Position numbers and translations under genes: made by a program. A stretch of 64,000 nucleotides of DNA from Sisyra terminalis (taxonomy: Eukaryota > Arthropoda > Insecta > Neuroptera > Sisyridae). The stretch spans positions 20,026,001-20,090,000 of the forward strand of contig OY292275.1 of the NCBI GenBank assembly GCA_958496175.1, in the 5' to 3' direction. The notes beneath the pieces are model-generated. The model did no database searches, was not told where the DNA came from, and saw only the letters and a list, made by a program, of their open reading frames with translations. Each line of letters begins with the position of its first letter. Within the stretch, counting starts at the first letter, position 1. This document shows, one piece after another, positions 49,869 to 61,754 of the stretch.

Positions 49869-51163
49869 TAAGTGGGGCAGGGATGAAGAAAAGTGAGCAG
49901 CACAAATACCTACTGGCATGATACCACTATTATTCGTGTGAATTTTTCACGCAAAAGTACAAGAAAGAAAAATTCATTTCATTCGATTTTTGTGTTTCCA
50001 ACTCACGCAAAAGGATATCAAACAAAAAAAAAATGTCTGTATAGAAATACCTAAAATGCCCTGTTTTAATCGTGTTCCCTCGTTTATTTAACATATCCAG
50101 TGACTTTCATATATTTCAAATATCACGCACATATTTCCCTAAAAAAATAAAATTTCACATAATATTTTTTTACCTTTTTCCACAATAATACACAATTCAG
50201 TAGCTTGTCGTTAGGAATGTGCGTAAGTTAGATAATATCGTTTATGTGACTACGTAAATGATGATGGAGAAGATTATCGTAAATTTTTCGCGATAAAACG
50301 ATAAAGACCAAAAGCATTCACTTAAAAATTGTTGAATAAATGACAAAATCGTGAAAACATAAAGCTTTTAGGTATAAACTTATGTAAACCAATATTATCA
50401 ATACTTGTATAGCATTTTTCGTTTAATGCTGGTTACGTATATAACGCTTTTTTATATCTTCTACTTAAAAAAATACTTGAATACGTTCAGATAAGACATT
50501 GAAATTTTACATGCTAAACTTAAGATGAAAAACGTTACCATAAATAATTTTCACAACAATTAAGAAAACAAAATTTGCTTTAAAATGGTCCAGAAGAGGT
50601 TTAAGTATAATTTAAAATTGTTAAATAGGGCAAGGTTCATGAATAAATTATTGCATTTCAAATATTTTTATTACAGTATCTTTTGACGCAGCTATGTACA
50701 TATTGGTTTAAACCACCACGCTAGCTTATTAATTTGAAACTTTGCGAAAAGACTTATTATTTATTTACAAAACTTTGATTAAAATAAGTTCGTAACATGT
50801 GTTTTAACTTTAGAATTCTTATACGTATTTTGTACGCATACAAGTAATAAGTTGATATTAAGGATTTATGCATTAATAATTTCACGTTATATACCTAAGT
50901 TTTTTTTTAAAGAAAATGTTAGTTTGTAAAAGTGTAAAAATATTCCTCATTACGTTTACATAGTGGAATTTCGTTCTTACACATTTAATAAACTGATAAA
51001 AACGCAAAAACGCAGTAAAAAAGAGTAAAATTATTTTGCCGAGATAACTATAATGGATGTCGACAGGAGGTTCACCCAATCTCTTTGGGTTCATCAACAT
51101 AGAGCAATAAAAAATAAACGTAGAGAAGGCTTCAGAAGGGTTCTTAAATTTTAAACTTTAATA

Positions 51164-52586
51164 TTGATAAATATATTGATAAAATCAGGCATCATATTGA
51201 AAGAAAATTATTCATTGAGAAACACATATGAATTTATGAATAATACTAAATATCTAAAACTACCACAGAACATCAAAATGGCATCACTTGATATTGTCAA
51301 CATATACACAAATGTCCCTGTTGAAGAAACAATCAATATTGTAGAATATAATCTAATGACATAAAAAATATTTAACTATATGGTAATCAACGACATAGTG
51401 AACTTAATGACCACCATCTTACAACAAAACTATTTCATTTTCAAACAAAAATTTTATCACCAAAAGGAAGGCATGGCTATGGGTTCTCCTTTATCAGGAC
51501 TACTAGCCGACATTTACATGAATTATTTTGAAAATAAATATATTATGAACAATACCTACAAAAATAAAATAATATATTATGGAAGATATGTAGACGATGC
51601 ATTTATATTATTTAATGGAACTACCCGACAGATTGACACTATGGTATCCGATCTGAACAAAATTAAAGAAAATAAAATTCACTTCAGAACACGAACAAAA
51701 TGGAACAATTAACTTTTTAGACACAATGATCACCAATGAAAATGGAAAGTTGTCATACAATGTATAGAGAAAACCAACAACAACGAACGCCACCATCCAT
51801 AAAACATCATTTCACCCAAGAAACCAAAAAAATGGCAGCTTTCAACAGTCTAGTGTACAGAGCGATCAAGTTCCCTCTCAGCACCAAAGCTCGTGAAGAA
51901 GAAATTAAGATAATTAAACATATAGCCACAACTAACGAACACAACAGCTCAATCGTAGACAAAACAATATCAAAATTTACTAAAAAATCCATTCTTCCAA
52001 CTCCACCAAAAGAAAACAAAAAATATAATAAATCAAACTTCAATAATATATTTAATTTTACAATCGCCAACTTCCTAAAGAAAAATAACTTCAATATCGC
52101 ATTTTCAACAAACAACGGTATGATGAAATTTTTTAAATCATTGGAGAACAACCAAAAACAAAACCGGAATAAACAAATTTAAATGTGATTCTTGTGAAAA
52201 ATTCTACATTGGTCAAACTGGTAGATCTTTCGGAACAAGATATAAAAAACATACACCCAAGAAACCTACTTCAACAACAACTTTAAATTTAACAAAACAC
52301 TTTTATGACGAAGACCATCAATAATTAAATTTCGAAACAAATTTTAAGCTACTACATATTTGCAAGAAAGGATCACATATGAACACCCTAGAAGAATATG
52401 AAATATCCAAAGCTCACAAACTAGACCCAAATAAAATCTTCAACGACAAATTATACAAAACAATCTATTTGAAATTTGTTTACAACTGACAAAATCATTA
52501 CTTGATGATGACAGCCAAAAACTGTTGAAAAGCGTCGTAATCAAGAAAGAAATTGCGTCATAAGACATGCATTATTATTCATTAAT
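51164..52586 (+). mobile_element. Penelope-like retroelement, degenerate, RT plus GIY-YIG
   Basis: A 5'-truncated copy. In order: RT segment with SLDIVNIYTNVP (about 51285), the GMAMGSPLSGLLADIYM block (about 51470), catalytic YVDD (about 51590), NFLDTMITNENGKLSYNV, the linker HHFTQETKKMAAFNSLVYRA, and a C-terminal GIY-YIG nuclease segment CEKFYIGQTGRSFGTRYKKH (52195-52255) followed by NTLEEYEISKAHKLDPNK. This RT plus GIY-YIG order is diagnostic for Penelope-like elements. Stop at 51361 and frameshifts near 51710, 51770 and 52140 show it is dead. The last 100 bp after the frame match the arms of the 9.4 kb palindrome. Confidence 0.88.
52497..52541 (+). ncRNA. Hammerhead-like motif at the 3' end of the Penelope-like element
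   Basis: Stem I ATTAC (52497-52501) with GTAAT (52537-52541); core TTGATGA (CTGATGA with C to T); extra T; helix II GACAG/CTGTT (5 pairs, one G-U); core GAAA (52527-52530); then AGC and GTC directly before the predicted cleavage point. Combined with the 9.5 kb copy, which keeps CTGATGA, the ancestral repeat would hold both core strands and a GUC cleavage triplet. Confidence 0.5.
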
Positions 52587-55500
52587 TAAAATTTGTATTA
52601 GATTCAAATTTAAAACAAGCTCGATTTTTTTTTAAATTTTCGAATAAGTGAATGAAAGAAAACATTTTTTGTGAATATGTTCCTTGACATAGTGTCGTTC
52701 TATCGCATCTAATAAAAATTCAAGAAATTTACAATCTTCAAAAAACGGTTGCAAAGGTTAAGAGGTTGTTTTTCAACCAATATGGGAACGTAATCTTTAT
52801 CCCTGACAACGTAAAATCTATCCGATTAAAATAATTCCAATCCGTTGGGGACAGAAACTTTTTGAGTCCCGTAGCACTTTATATGATAAATAGGTGACGA
52901 GATTTATTTTCCTCGAGCATATGTGAACGACGAAAAAAATAGCAAAAACTTTCTGGTTATAATTTAGGGACATAAAACTCAGTAAGAAAAAAGTATTGAC
53001 TTTCGAGTGTCGAGGAAAAACACGTAAATAGATTTGGATACCTATAGAATAGTATCTATACGTATCAGGAAGATTTATATATTTTCATTTTTATTTGATC
53101 TTTGCTCGTATATTTTTTGCTCCAAATAACATTAGCATACATTTTCTATGGTATTTGACATTTGACAAAATAAATGTGATAAATAGTATCCGAATTCAAA
53201 AAAGTTCTTTCTTATGTTATACTTATTTACAAAAACCAGAAGAAGATAAAGTAAAAAATAGAGAAAAATAAAATAAGGTACATGGTGAAAATTTTGACTA
53301 TGTTTGGTGGCATAAGTTAAAGGTTTCATTGATTAAAAATTTTCCAAAAAAAATAAATAAATTTGAAGTTGTTTTTCGGCTCGTCTTATATTGATTAATG
53401 GAAAATATTTTTTTTTCAAGTTATTTAATTTTATTATTTCTAACCAGAAATACCAGAATTTTCCAGTTTTTAGTTAAGTTTCATTTACAGATGATATTTT
53501 AACATGTAGGTATAACCGGTATATCTCTGCATTAATCAAATTTACGGAATTATGAATTTATTATTATTTAAAAAGTTAATTCATGAAGCATTCACAATTC
53601 ATAAAATTTAGTATTTCACTATTTTAATTACAATTTAACAATAAAATAAAAAAAATAAGGTAGAAAGTTATTAAAGTTGTAAAATAATTAAACGGGTGCA
53701 TTATGTTCTGCGTTCAGTAGAAGTTAAAAGTGATTTACTGAAAATAAGTATAAGAATTTTGACTTTAGATAAAACTATTGATTAGTTTTAATATTTTTAG
53801 TTAAAATTATAGTTAATTTTAGTTAATATTATTAACTGTTGATCTATTGATCTATTAGTTGATCTATTGACGATCAACCGATAAGCTATCTCTTATATTT
53901 CATTCGATTAAACAAGCTATTTGTTGTTTTGAAGAAAATTTACTTTAAATAATAATTGCTTATATAAAACAGTTTATTTAATAATATTTACTTCCCATTA
54001 CTTGTTTTGAATGATTTTTGAATAATTTTGAAAAGTTTAAAATTTGTTCCGTTCTACTCGTGTAACTGCTCATATTTTAGGGCTGATAAAGTATTAAACA
54101 AACACTTTGCAATATTGTACTAATACAATATATATTATATACTCATTAAAATCGCAGTTCTTTATCATGGTTTCTATTTTCATTAACTGAACGGTTATTT
54201 AAAGTAAACATAAACTTAATCATTTATAATTGTTTTTATAGACTGTAATATTCATAAATTTGAACAATAAATATTTTAAATCCATAATTTTAAAATGACA
54301 TCAATTTATAGTATACGTTAAATAAATTAAAGCTTCGTTTATAAAATAAAGCTGTCAAGCTCCCGTTGTGTAGATATATGGAATGAGACCTAAAATAAGT
54401 GAGTTCAAAATGAGGAAGGGAAACGATCGAACTGTTCTTTAAAATCTGTTCAGAACACTTGCTTCTAAAAGTATTTTATGACAACAGGTGTTAGTTGGAC
54501 GTGATGTTTAAATCGCTATATATCGACGATAGTAAATAATAAATGCGTTTATATAATAAGAAAACCCCTTCTCCAGTTTTTAAAAAAGCTTTCGAAGTGA
54601 AAATTTAAGAAAACGGGCGAACATTTCGTTTTAAACTTGACGTGCTTTATCTTGATAATTTAAGTTTTAATCACTATTATGTTTTCTACTTAGGGTTTAT
54701 TGTTACCTTTCGAGGTTACAGAAAAAATATAAATAACTAAATTGCGTGTGCCAGATAAAATTGTAAAGGCTTCTACGCAAAAATTAATTCCATAATGCTT
54801 ATGTTTTAAGTATGATAAAAATGTCCCTTTAGAATTATTTTTAAATATTAAAAACTTTTAGGTACGAAAAAGTGTTTGTAAATGGAACACGTGATTTTAA
54901 TAATAAACGTTCGTTTATTGTTACTATTAATACGTAAATAAGCTTAATTCAAATCCTTTAGCTATTTAACAAGTTGAAAATAATTTGAATTTGGAAAATT
55001 TGATGTGGGAATTTGAGACCGAAATTCCCATTATTTACCCATATTCGCAAAAGTTTTTCACTCCTCAATTACCCTATAATTTGCCCACCTTCATCTTGTA
55101 TCTTCTTAGTATAATAACAGTTCAAACCACAAATTATACAACGTATTTTAATCCTTAGCAAGATGTAATATTTATTTAAAGCAAAATGGGAGAAAATTGG
55201 ATTTCTAACGAACAAAGGGATTTTCAATTAAATTTGAGGGGTTTTAGTGAATAGGCTTTAATGGAAACACAACAAAAAGACCAAACATAAAATGTTAAAT
55301 ATGACCTAAGGAAAAATATTCCTTTAAGAAATGCGTCTCTAATATATGTATAAAGATTAACTTTGGTTTAATTGCAATTTTCATTTATGCTTTGCTTAGT
55401 ATTATTTTATACTTACAATTACTAAGAAAAGCAATAAAGCTGAGGATTTTAAAGGTTGTTGGTTTATTTGAACCATTTAATTTTTTTGATTTTGATTAAA

Positions 55501-58500
55501 AAAGTTCCGCTGTTACAAATTTAATTTCTATTAATGAACGATTGGTACAGTGGTCCTTCGTAGATACTGGATTCGTAGATACGTATTAGACTTTCTAATA
55601 TTATTCAGCTTACAGATTTTAAGAAACATTTAAGTCGTCAATGAACTTAGCCGTTACAAATGACAGTAAATAACCATTAAAAACTAAAGTTATTCACAAT
55701 TGCAAATGCTGCCTACAATAATTGCCTCATGACCTTATTTTTAATTTTCAATTGCGCAATTGGTTGGTGGCATTCTTGTAGTTGTGCAATATGATTTATT
55801 ATGAACGGAAGCAAACATGCAATCAATTATGACTTAGGTCTTAAGGGTAGATAACTTTAAGAAAATTGATTTACAATTATTTTTTATAAGCATGAATCAA
55901 AAGTTAAATGGGTATATACATAAAACAATTATAAATGTAATACATAAAAGTAATACGAAAAATATTTTTTATGTAATCGTAATATGAGCAGTTGTACATT
56001 AAGTGATTCACAAACTTTTAAAATCATAAATTATATTCCGTATAATTAAGGTTCAATCGAAGATTCGACATCAGCTTAGACCGAAAATGGGTCGAAAGCT
56101 TGACCTGAATTGAATCTTTACGTTAGCCACCAAAAACAAACGAAATTCAAATGCACGCAAGTTGCAAATCGTTCTTCAGATGTCATTTTCTGCTTTCAAA
56201 TTACATATCAGATTTTCTCTCAACCTTTTCTTGTAGTCTACTTATAAGGAAGCTTTGTTATAACATTTTTTGCTGTATGTTTGAACGCAAATATCCGTTT
56301 TTAACATTCCTGAAAATATTTAGATTATTGTCAACAAAACATCTGTAAGCATGTTTTTATAATGTATATGTACTGCAAATAAGCATTGTCCGTATGTCAC
56401 CAATTTCAAAAATGATAAATCATAGAAAACAGTAATCCCTCAGACTGCGCGGGTTTTCATTGCGCGGTTTTTTATAATTTTGGCCTCATACCTGTCTTTA
56501 TTAAGCAAAATTTAACTCCTGTTTTGTCGTTCATAAAAATATGTATAAGAAAACAATTGGTAAACACTTTAAGATAGTTATATTCTTACAAAAACAAAAA
56601 ATCTCATCAATATATAGCACCAACTGACCTCCTTTTACCGCAGAATATTCTAAAACGTATTCTAAAAGTATATATAAAATATACATACTTAATAATTAAT
56701 GTGCAATAATCTAATAATGATATTTGTAAATTAAACTTTTTTGTATGTATTTTATATATAAAGTACAATAAATAGTTAAAGCCTTATAGTCGATACTCTA
56801 CATTCTACATTCTACACTTTACACATACGGTTATCGTACATGGAACAATACTTTAGACCACTTATAACACAACAGCTAAACTTTTGTTAACTTATACTAA
56901 ACTTTCGATAGAATAGATACTAAATTCATCCCTCGTTCTGCTCAATTCCTTGTAGTAAGAAAACTTTAAATATTAAACATTAATATTTTATAATTTTTGT
57001 TTCAAAACTGCCATTTGAAAATCAAGCTTTTTTTTGGCTAAGAAACTATTGATTAATTTTTAATTTTAATTTTTTGGTTTATCCATAATCCGAGATTAAT
57101 TGAGAAGGATTTATTTTAAACTAAGTTGAATGAACAAGGATTAAACATATTATGGCACGAATTTGTGTAATTTAATTAAGGTTAACCCTTCTGATATTAT
57201 TTAATATTTGGAAAGAAGTAAAAAAATATATATCAAATGATATGATGACATGGTGTTAATCACATCACAAATGAGTATGAATAATCTAAATTTTAAATTT
57301 AAATAAAGTTGGAATTTATCTTCATAGAGGTATAGGATATAAGCTAGATGCAAGCTATTCATAATTAAATGAAAGATTTATTTATTTAAAGTTTTGTGTG
57401 TTCTCGTAGAATAAATCGTATTTTGTTATGTTAAAACGTGTTACTAAAGCTAATTAAATATACAGACAAGATAAATTGAGTGATTCGATTTATTAAATAT
57501 TAAATAATTTACTAAATTCATTTCTAACTTTTTTCGAATTTTATGGATCAATAGCTATTTTTTTTTGTTTGATTTTAACTATTCAATTTTGAGAACCAGT
57601 CTTAATGAGATAACATATATACACAATGTAATGAAAGAAAAAAATATAAAACATATATAAAATAAAAAAATATTAATGTTAACATTAAAGTATTTTCATA
57701 TTTTACATACAAATTAATGTGCTAATTTTAAAATTAATATTCCAACCGATAAACCGAATACATACTTCAACAGTAAAATTGTTTGAGTTTCTTTTTTATT
57801 TACTCGTGTTACAGGAAAGGTACAAATTCCTATCAATACGAACATTTATAATAATTTCAACCAATAGAATTTGTATTTCAATTATTAAGTTTAATGAAAC
57901 GTTACATTTAAAATACAACAGCAAAACTTATTTAAACTGCATAATATGATTTTAACAACTGATTTGAATATTTTAATTAACTAGTTAATGTTTGCATAGC
58001 GCCACGAGATAAACAGTTTTTCAATTTTCAGAAAGTTATTTTTGTGTTTTTTATTTATCGTCGACTATGGCAACAAAGCGCTACGTGCGTTGTTTTAGAA
58101 CAGCCCGAAGCGTTGTGGAGTTAAATGTTCACAAAGATACAAGGGGTTGAAACTTCAAACGTAGAACTTTAGCGGCATAATAAATATATTTTAATTGGAA
58201 CAGCAAATGGTAAGGAATTAACTACTGTTTCTAATGAAGTGAAAAAAAAAACTACTCTATCGATAATGAAAGAAATATTTTCCCAATACCTAAAGATATA
58301 AAATTATTCATGAAGCAGAACCGAAATAACTAATTTTTACTCTTTATTAATAATGAAGCTTTTATATAAAGATAAAACTATCAAACATGAATATTATCAA
58401 GATTGAAGTTTGAAATATAAACAATTTATTATCTGTTATTCATAATCCATAAGTGCAGAGCGGGAACTTTATGTCTCCCAAAAATCCACAAAAGCATAAG

Positions 58501-58699
58501 GTTCAAAAGTTCATGATGTTTAGCAAGGGAATATTTTCATATGCACCCAAAACAACGTATTGGTTTTTTAAGTTTAAATGAACGAGACTTCTGTAGTTCT
58601 GTAGTTTTAGAGTATAAGTAAGCCAATCCTACATAAATACAGAAATGTTGACTCATTTGTATTGGATGTATGTATATTGTATATTATATATTTTTACTG
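52587..58699. other. Intergenic, no gene seen
   Basis: Six kilobases of AT-rich DNA without a recognisable gene. Contains one pogo-like terminus (56430). ORFs at 53132-53329, 56151-56348 and 57719-57949 are F/I/N-rich and unsupported. Confidence 0.5.
56430..56500 (+). mobile_element. Possible pogo/Tigger-like terminus
   Basis: CAGTAATCCCTCAGACTGCG followed by two spaced TGCGCGG(G)TTTT units resembles the end of pogo-type elements. No matching opposite end is seen nearby. Confidence 0.35.
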
Positions 58700-58840
58700 T
58701 CGCTTTATAACTGCGAAGATCTTTAGCACCTCTAGGATTAATAAAAATCTACACCTACGATTAACGATTAGCACCTTCTCGATTAACGGTGTTTAATTAA
58801 CCCTAGAGCCGCTAAAGATGTTGGTAGTTATAAAACTATA
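58700..58840. mobile_element. Two SINE tails in inverted orientation
   Basis: 58700-58750 is the reversed family tail (GCTTTATAACTGCGAAGATC, TTTAGCACCTCTAGGATTAA) and 58790-58840 the forward tail (TTAACCCTAGAGCCGCTAAAG, TAGTTATAAA). Only tails are present; no tRNA-like heads lie between them. Confidence 0.6.
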
Positions 58841-58864
58841 GTAAATACATTTTTCTTCTTCTTT

Positions 58865-59235
58865 TGGTGTTCTTCAACGTTAAGGATTGGTGATTATCAT
58901 GGCAATTTTTATTTTTGATAGAGCAACGTGGAAGAGTCCTCTAGTGCTTTTTTCGAACCACCCACGAAGGTTGGCTAGCCAGGATGTCCTTCTTCTTCCA
59001 AGAACTCTTTTTCTTTCAATCCGATCCTGAATGGTAAGCTGGAGTAAGTGATATTTGTTATTACGTATGACGTGGCTAAAGAACAGTAATTTTTTTCTTT
59101 TTTATAGATATCTTGTGTTGATTGAAGAGTTCTTGTGTTGCTAAGTTTCGTTAGTACTTCTTCATTTCGTACGTGATGCCTCTAAGCAATCTTCAGGATT
59201 TGACTATATACACACATTTCAAATGCGGTAATTTT
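58865..59235 (-). pseudogene. Non-LTR retrotransposon ORF2 C-terminal fragment
   Basis: On the minus strand, allowing frameshifts: KITAFEMCVYSQILKI, then RNEEVLTKLSNTRTLQST, a KKRKKLLFFSHVIRNNKYHLLQ-like stretch, LTIQDRIERKRVLGRRRTSW, LANLRGWFEKSTRGLFHVA and KIAMIITN. This is the conserved C-terminal end of insect endonuclease/reverse transcriptase ORFs (pattern AFEMW, NEEVL, GHV.R, GKR..GRRR.SWL.NLR). Short, frameshifted and lacking the RT core, so a dead 3' fragment. Confidence 0.75.
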
Positions 59236-61032
59236 ATCCTCCTGTCTCTGGGTAAGAGACTGGGTAAGGGAAGAAGAATATTCCTACTTGTTAAAATTGA
59301 GCTCTAGATTTTTTGAGAACATTTAAATTTACATCCAAAAATTTTTATGGATCACTAGTGGTTCACTGTATTATGAAAGTTGTTAAGTAAATAAAGCACA
59401 TAGAAAATACAACTAATAGTTTAATCCCGAAGGTGCCGTTGAATTAAAAATAGTATCGTTTGTCTTTATATATAAAAAATAAATATTAACTATTTCCTAA
59501 ATTAATAGTTCTATCGGTTTTAATGTATTATGAATTCTATAGGTACAGCCTGAATATTGCTTCTGAAAGTCCTTTAATTTTCATAATTTTTGTGAACCTA
59601 TACCACACTTGTTTGTTTAAGCGATTAGCATTTTGACTGTAAAAAGTTGAAATTGAATGTATTCCTCATCTTTTATCTTCGTTGGCACTTACTGGCTTTT
59701 ACGTATATTTTTCATCCCTGTACATTTCAATGAATTCATATAGCAGTGAATTAATTAAATTTCTTCGACCCCAAGGCGTCGCTTTTTCGTCTTTTGGTAT
59801 ATGAATTCCTTTAATCTTCTTTAATAAATTCCTTTATTTAAAATATTTTATTTGTTTAAAGGCAATTAAAAATTATTCGAATGACTGAAAACAAACTTCA
59901 TTTGATCGGTGACATAGTTTATAATGGCTATAAATTTTCATCTGGCGTCCCCCATCATTAAAGTCACCAGAAATTTATATTGATACAAATAAGTCACACA
60001 AAATATTTAATTGATTATTGAAGAAAATATTAGCGAACTAAACAGTTAAGAAATAAATTTTAAAGTGCGTTAACATATTTTGCAAAAAAAAAATGGAATA
60101 TATATTATGTATGACACAATGTAGGTACTTTATTTTTATGATGTAACTCATTATAATGAATAACTATTGTTACTAAGGGTCAGAAGATCAAATATCGAAT
60201 AAATTAGTAACGCTCTTAATTGAAACGCCAAGAATTTTCAACAGATTGGTATTTATCGTAGATATCTATAGCACTTGAAAAAGTAAATACTGACAATTCA
60301 AGATAAAAGAAAATTTTGTTTAGGTGGATGGATTAGTATCATACTCTGTAATAGTGCAACTGGTCAGAATAAATTTTGTTACGAATTCGCAGTTCAAGGA
60401 AAGATTGTCAACGATTCAAGAACCAAAATACTATGAAGTATCATGTATCTTTTGTTCACCAGAATAATTTGAAAATTAAGGCTATGTTTTAGTCTGTAAA
60501 CACGACCTATAACACTTTACCTTCTGGATATGATGAAAACTGGTTTCAAATGAAGATGTTTGACACCCGATAATTTTGCAGCACCTTCGAGCCTTCATTG
60601 TTTCTCATTAATATACTAATCAAATAACGACGAAAAAGCGACAAAAACTCTCAAAACCGAAAAAAGGTCTCTGCAAAAAAGTCGATACTTCCAAATGCTT
60701 TTATGATTCGGTATCAAATCCGTTGGGAATAAATTAGCGGAATGTTAACACTTATGTTGATTATTTTTCTGAGTTTTCCGAAGACGTCATTGCTACATTA
60801 GAAAAATGGATAAGAAAATCGACTTTTTGGTAAATACTTATTTTCTCGGGATTTTTGAAAGGCTCATTTTTGCAAGATTAATTTCTTGACAGACGTTCGA
60901 TTTATCAGTTTTATAATATTATTAGTTTTTTTTGATCAGAACGTTATGGACAACAAAGGAAGAGTCATCAAATCTCTTTATCCAGTTGTATCCAGTTGTA
61001 TACGATGCAAAAAATTCGAGGTATATAGGTAT
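59236..61032. other. Intergenic, no gene seen
   Basis: AT-rich sequence without recognisable genes or repeats; the ORF at 60886-61071 is unsupported. Confidence 0.45.
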
Positions 61033-61285
61033 ACCAGTGAGAATATATTCTCACTGATGAAAATATATTAGGTAGATATATAATCTATTAGGTAGACCTT
61101 AGCAAATTAAAAAAAAAAAAACGCGGGGCAAGGCCTATTCACTGCCCCTATGAACAGGTACTATCTTTTTATATGTACAGACACTTTTATTATTTTTTTA
61201 TTCGTTAAGGAATACCTACTATATTAATATATTTAATATATCTGCCTAATATATTTTCACCAGTGACAATATATTCTCATGTTCA
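61033..61285. repeat. Inverted repeat of about 250 bp
   Basis: Left arm GAGAATATATTCTCACTGAT followed by GAAAATATATTAGGTAGATA pairs with the right arm TATCTGCCTAATATATTTTC and CACCAGTGACAATATATTCTC. A weaker inner match (AGGTAGACCTTAGCAAAT with ATTCGTTAAGGAATACCT) extends the arms. Possible MITE, unclassified, next to another MITE. Confidence 0.65.
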
Positions 61286-61338
61286 ATTTTTAACCATTTC
61301 TGGAGGATAAATGTTCGCATGTTAAAGATGCTTTCTTA

Positions 61339-61751
61339 AGCCGGCCGCACACTGAAACGAACAATCATCCTCATACAAAACATTTCTTTGGATCTGGTAG
61401 ATAAGCCAGAAAATACATTAAAGTAATGGACGAAGGCGAACCTATCCATTCGCAGGCATCTGGTCACTAATGCTAGTTCCAATAATTATTATCCTAATAA
61501 TTAACAAAAAATTATCAAGTTACAAATAATTATAAGTAAAATAAAACATAAAATTATGAAATTATATAACTTTGACTTTTTTGTTCGTGGCAAACGATAA
61601 GTAGACGAACAAAGACAAGCATGTATAGTGAATGATGTCCAGGAATGAGTTCGATCTCTTCCACTACTTCAATGCATTGTCTGGCATATCTACCAGCTTC
61701 AAAGAAATATTTTTTATGAAGATGTTTGTTCGCTAAAGTGTGCAGCCGGTC
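61339..61751. mobile_element. Harbinger-like MITE
   Basis: 413 bp. Ends AGCCGGCCGCACACT and, reversed, GACCGGCTGCACACT open inverted arms of about 105 bp (CTTTGGATCTGGTAGATAAG with CATATCTACCAGCTTCAAAG). TTA flanks both sides (61336-61338 and 61752-61754), matching the 3-bp TWA duplication of PIF/Harbinger elements. A short duplication like this is weak evidence, so the superfamily is tentative. Confidence 0.7.
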
Positions 61752-61754
61752 TTA

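Larger units (their letters stand above)
48336..51163. other. Intergenic, no gene seen
   Basis: AT-rich. Holds a poly-A run and a TA microsatellite. The ORFs at 48436-48675 and 49533-49905 on the minus strand are driven by these simple repeats. Confidence 0.5.
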
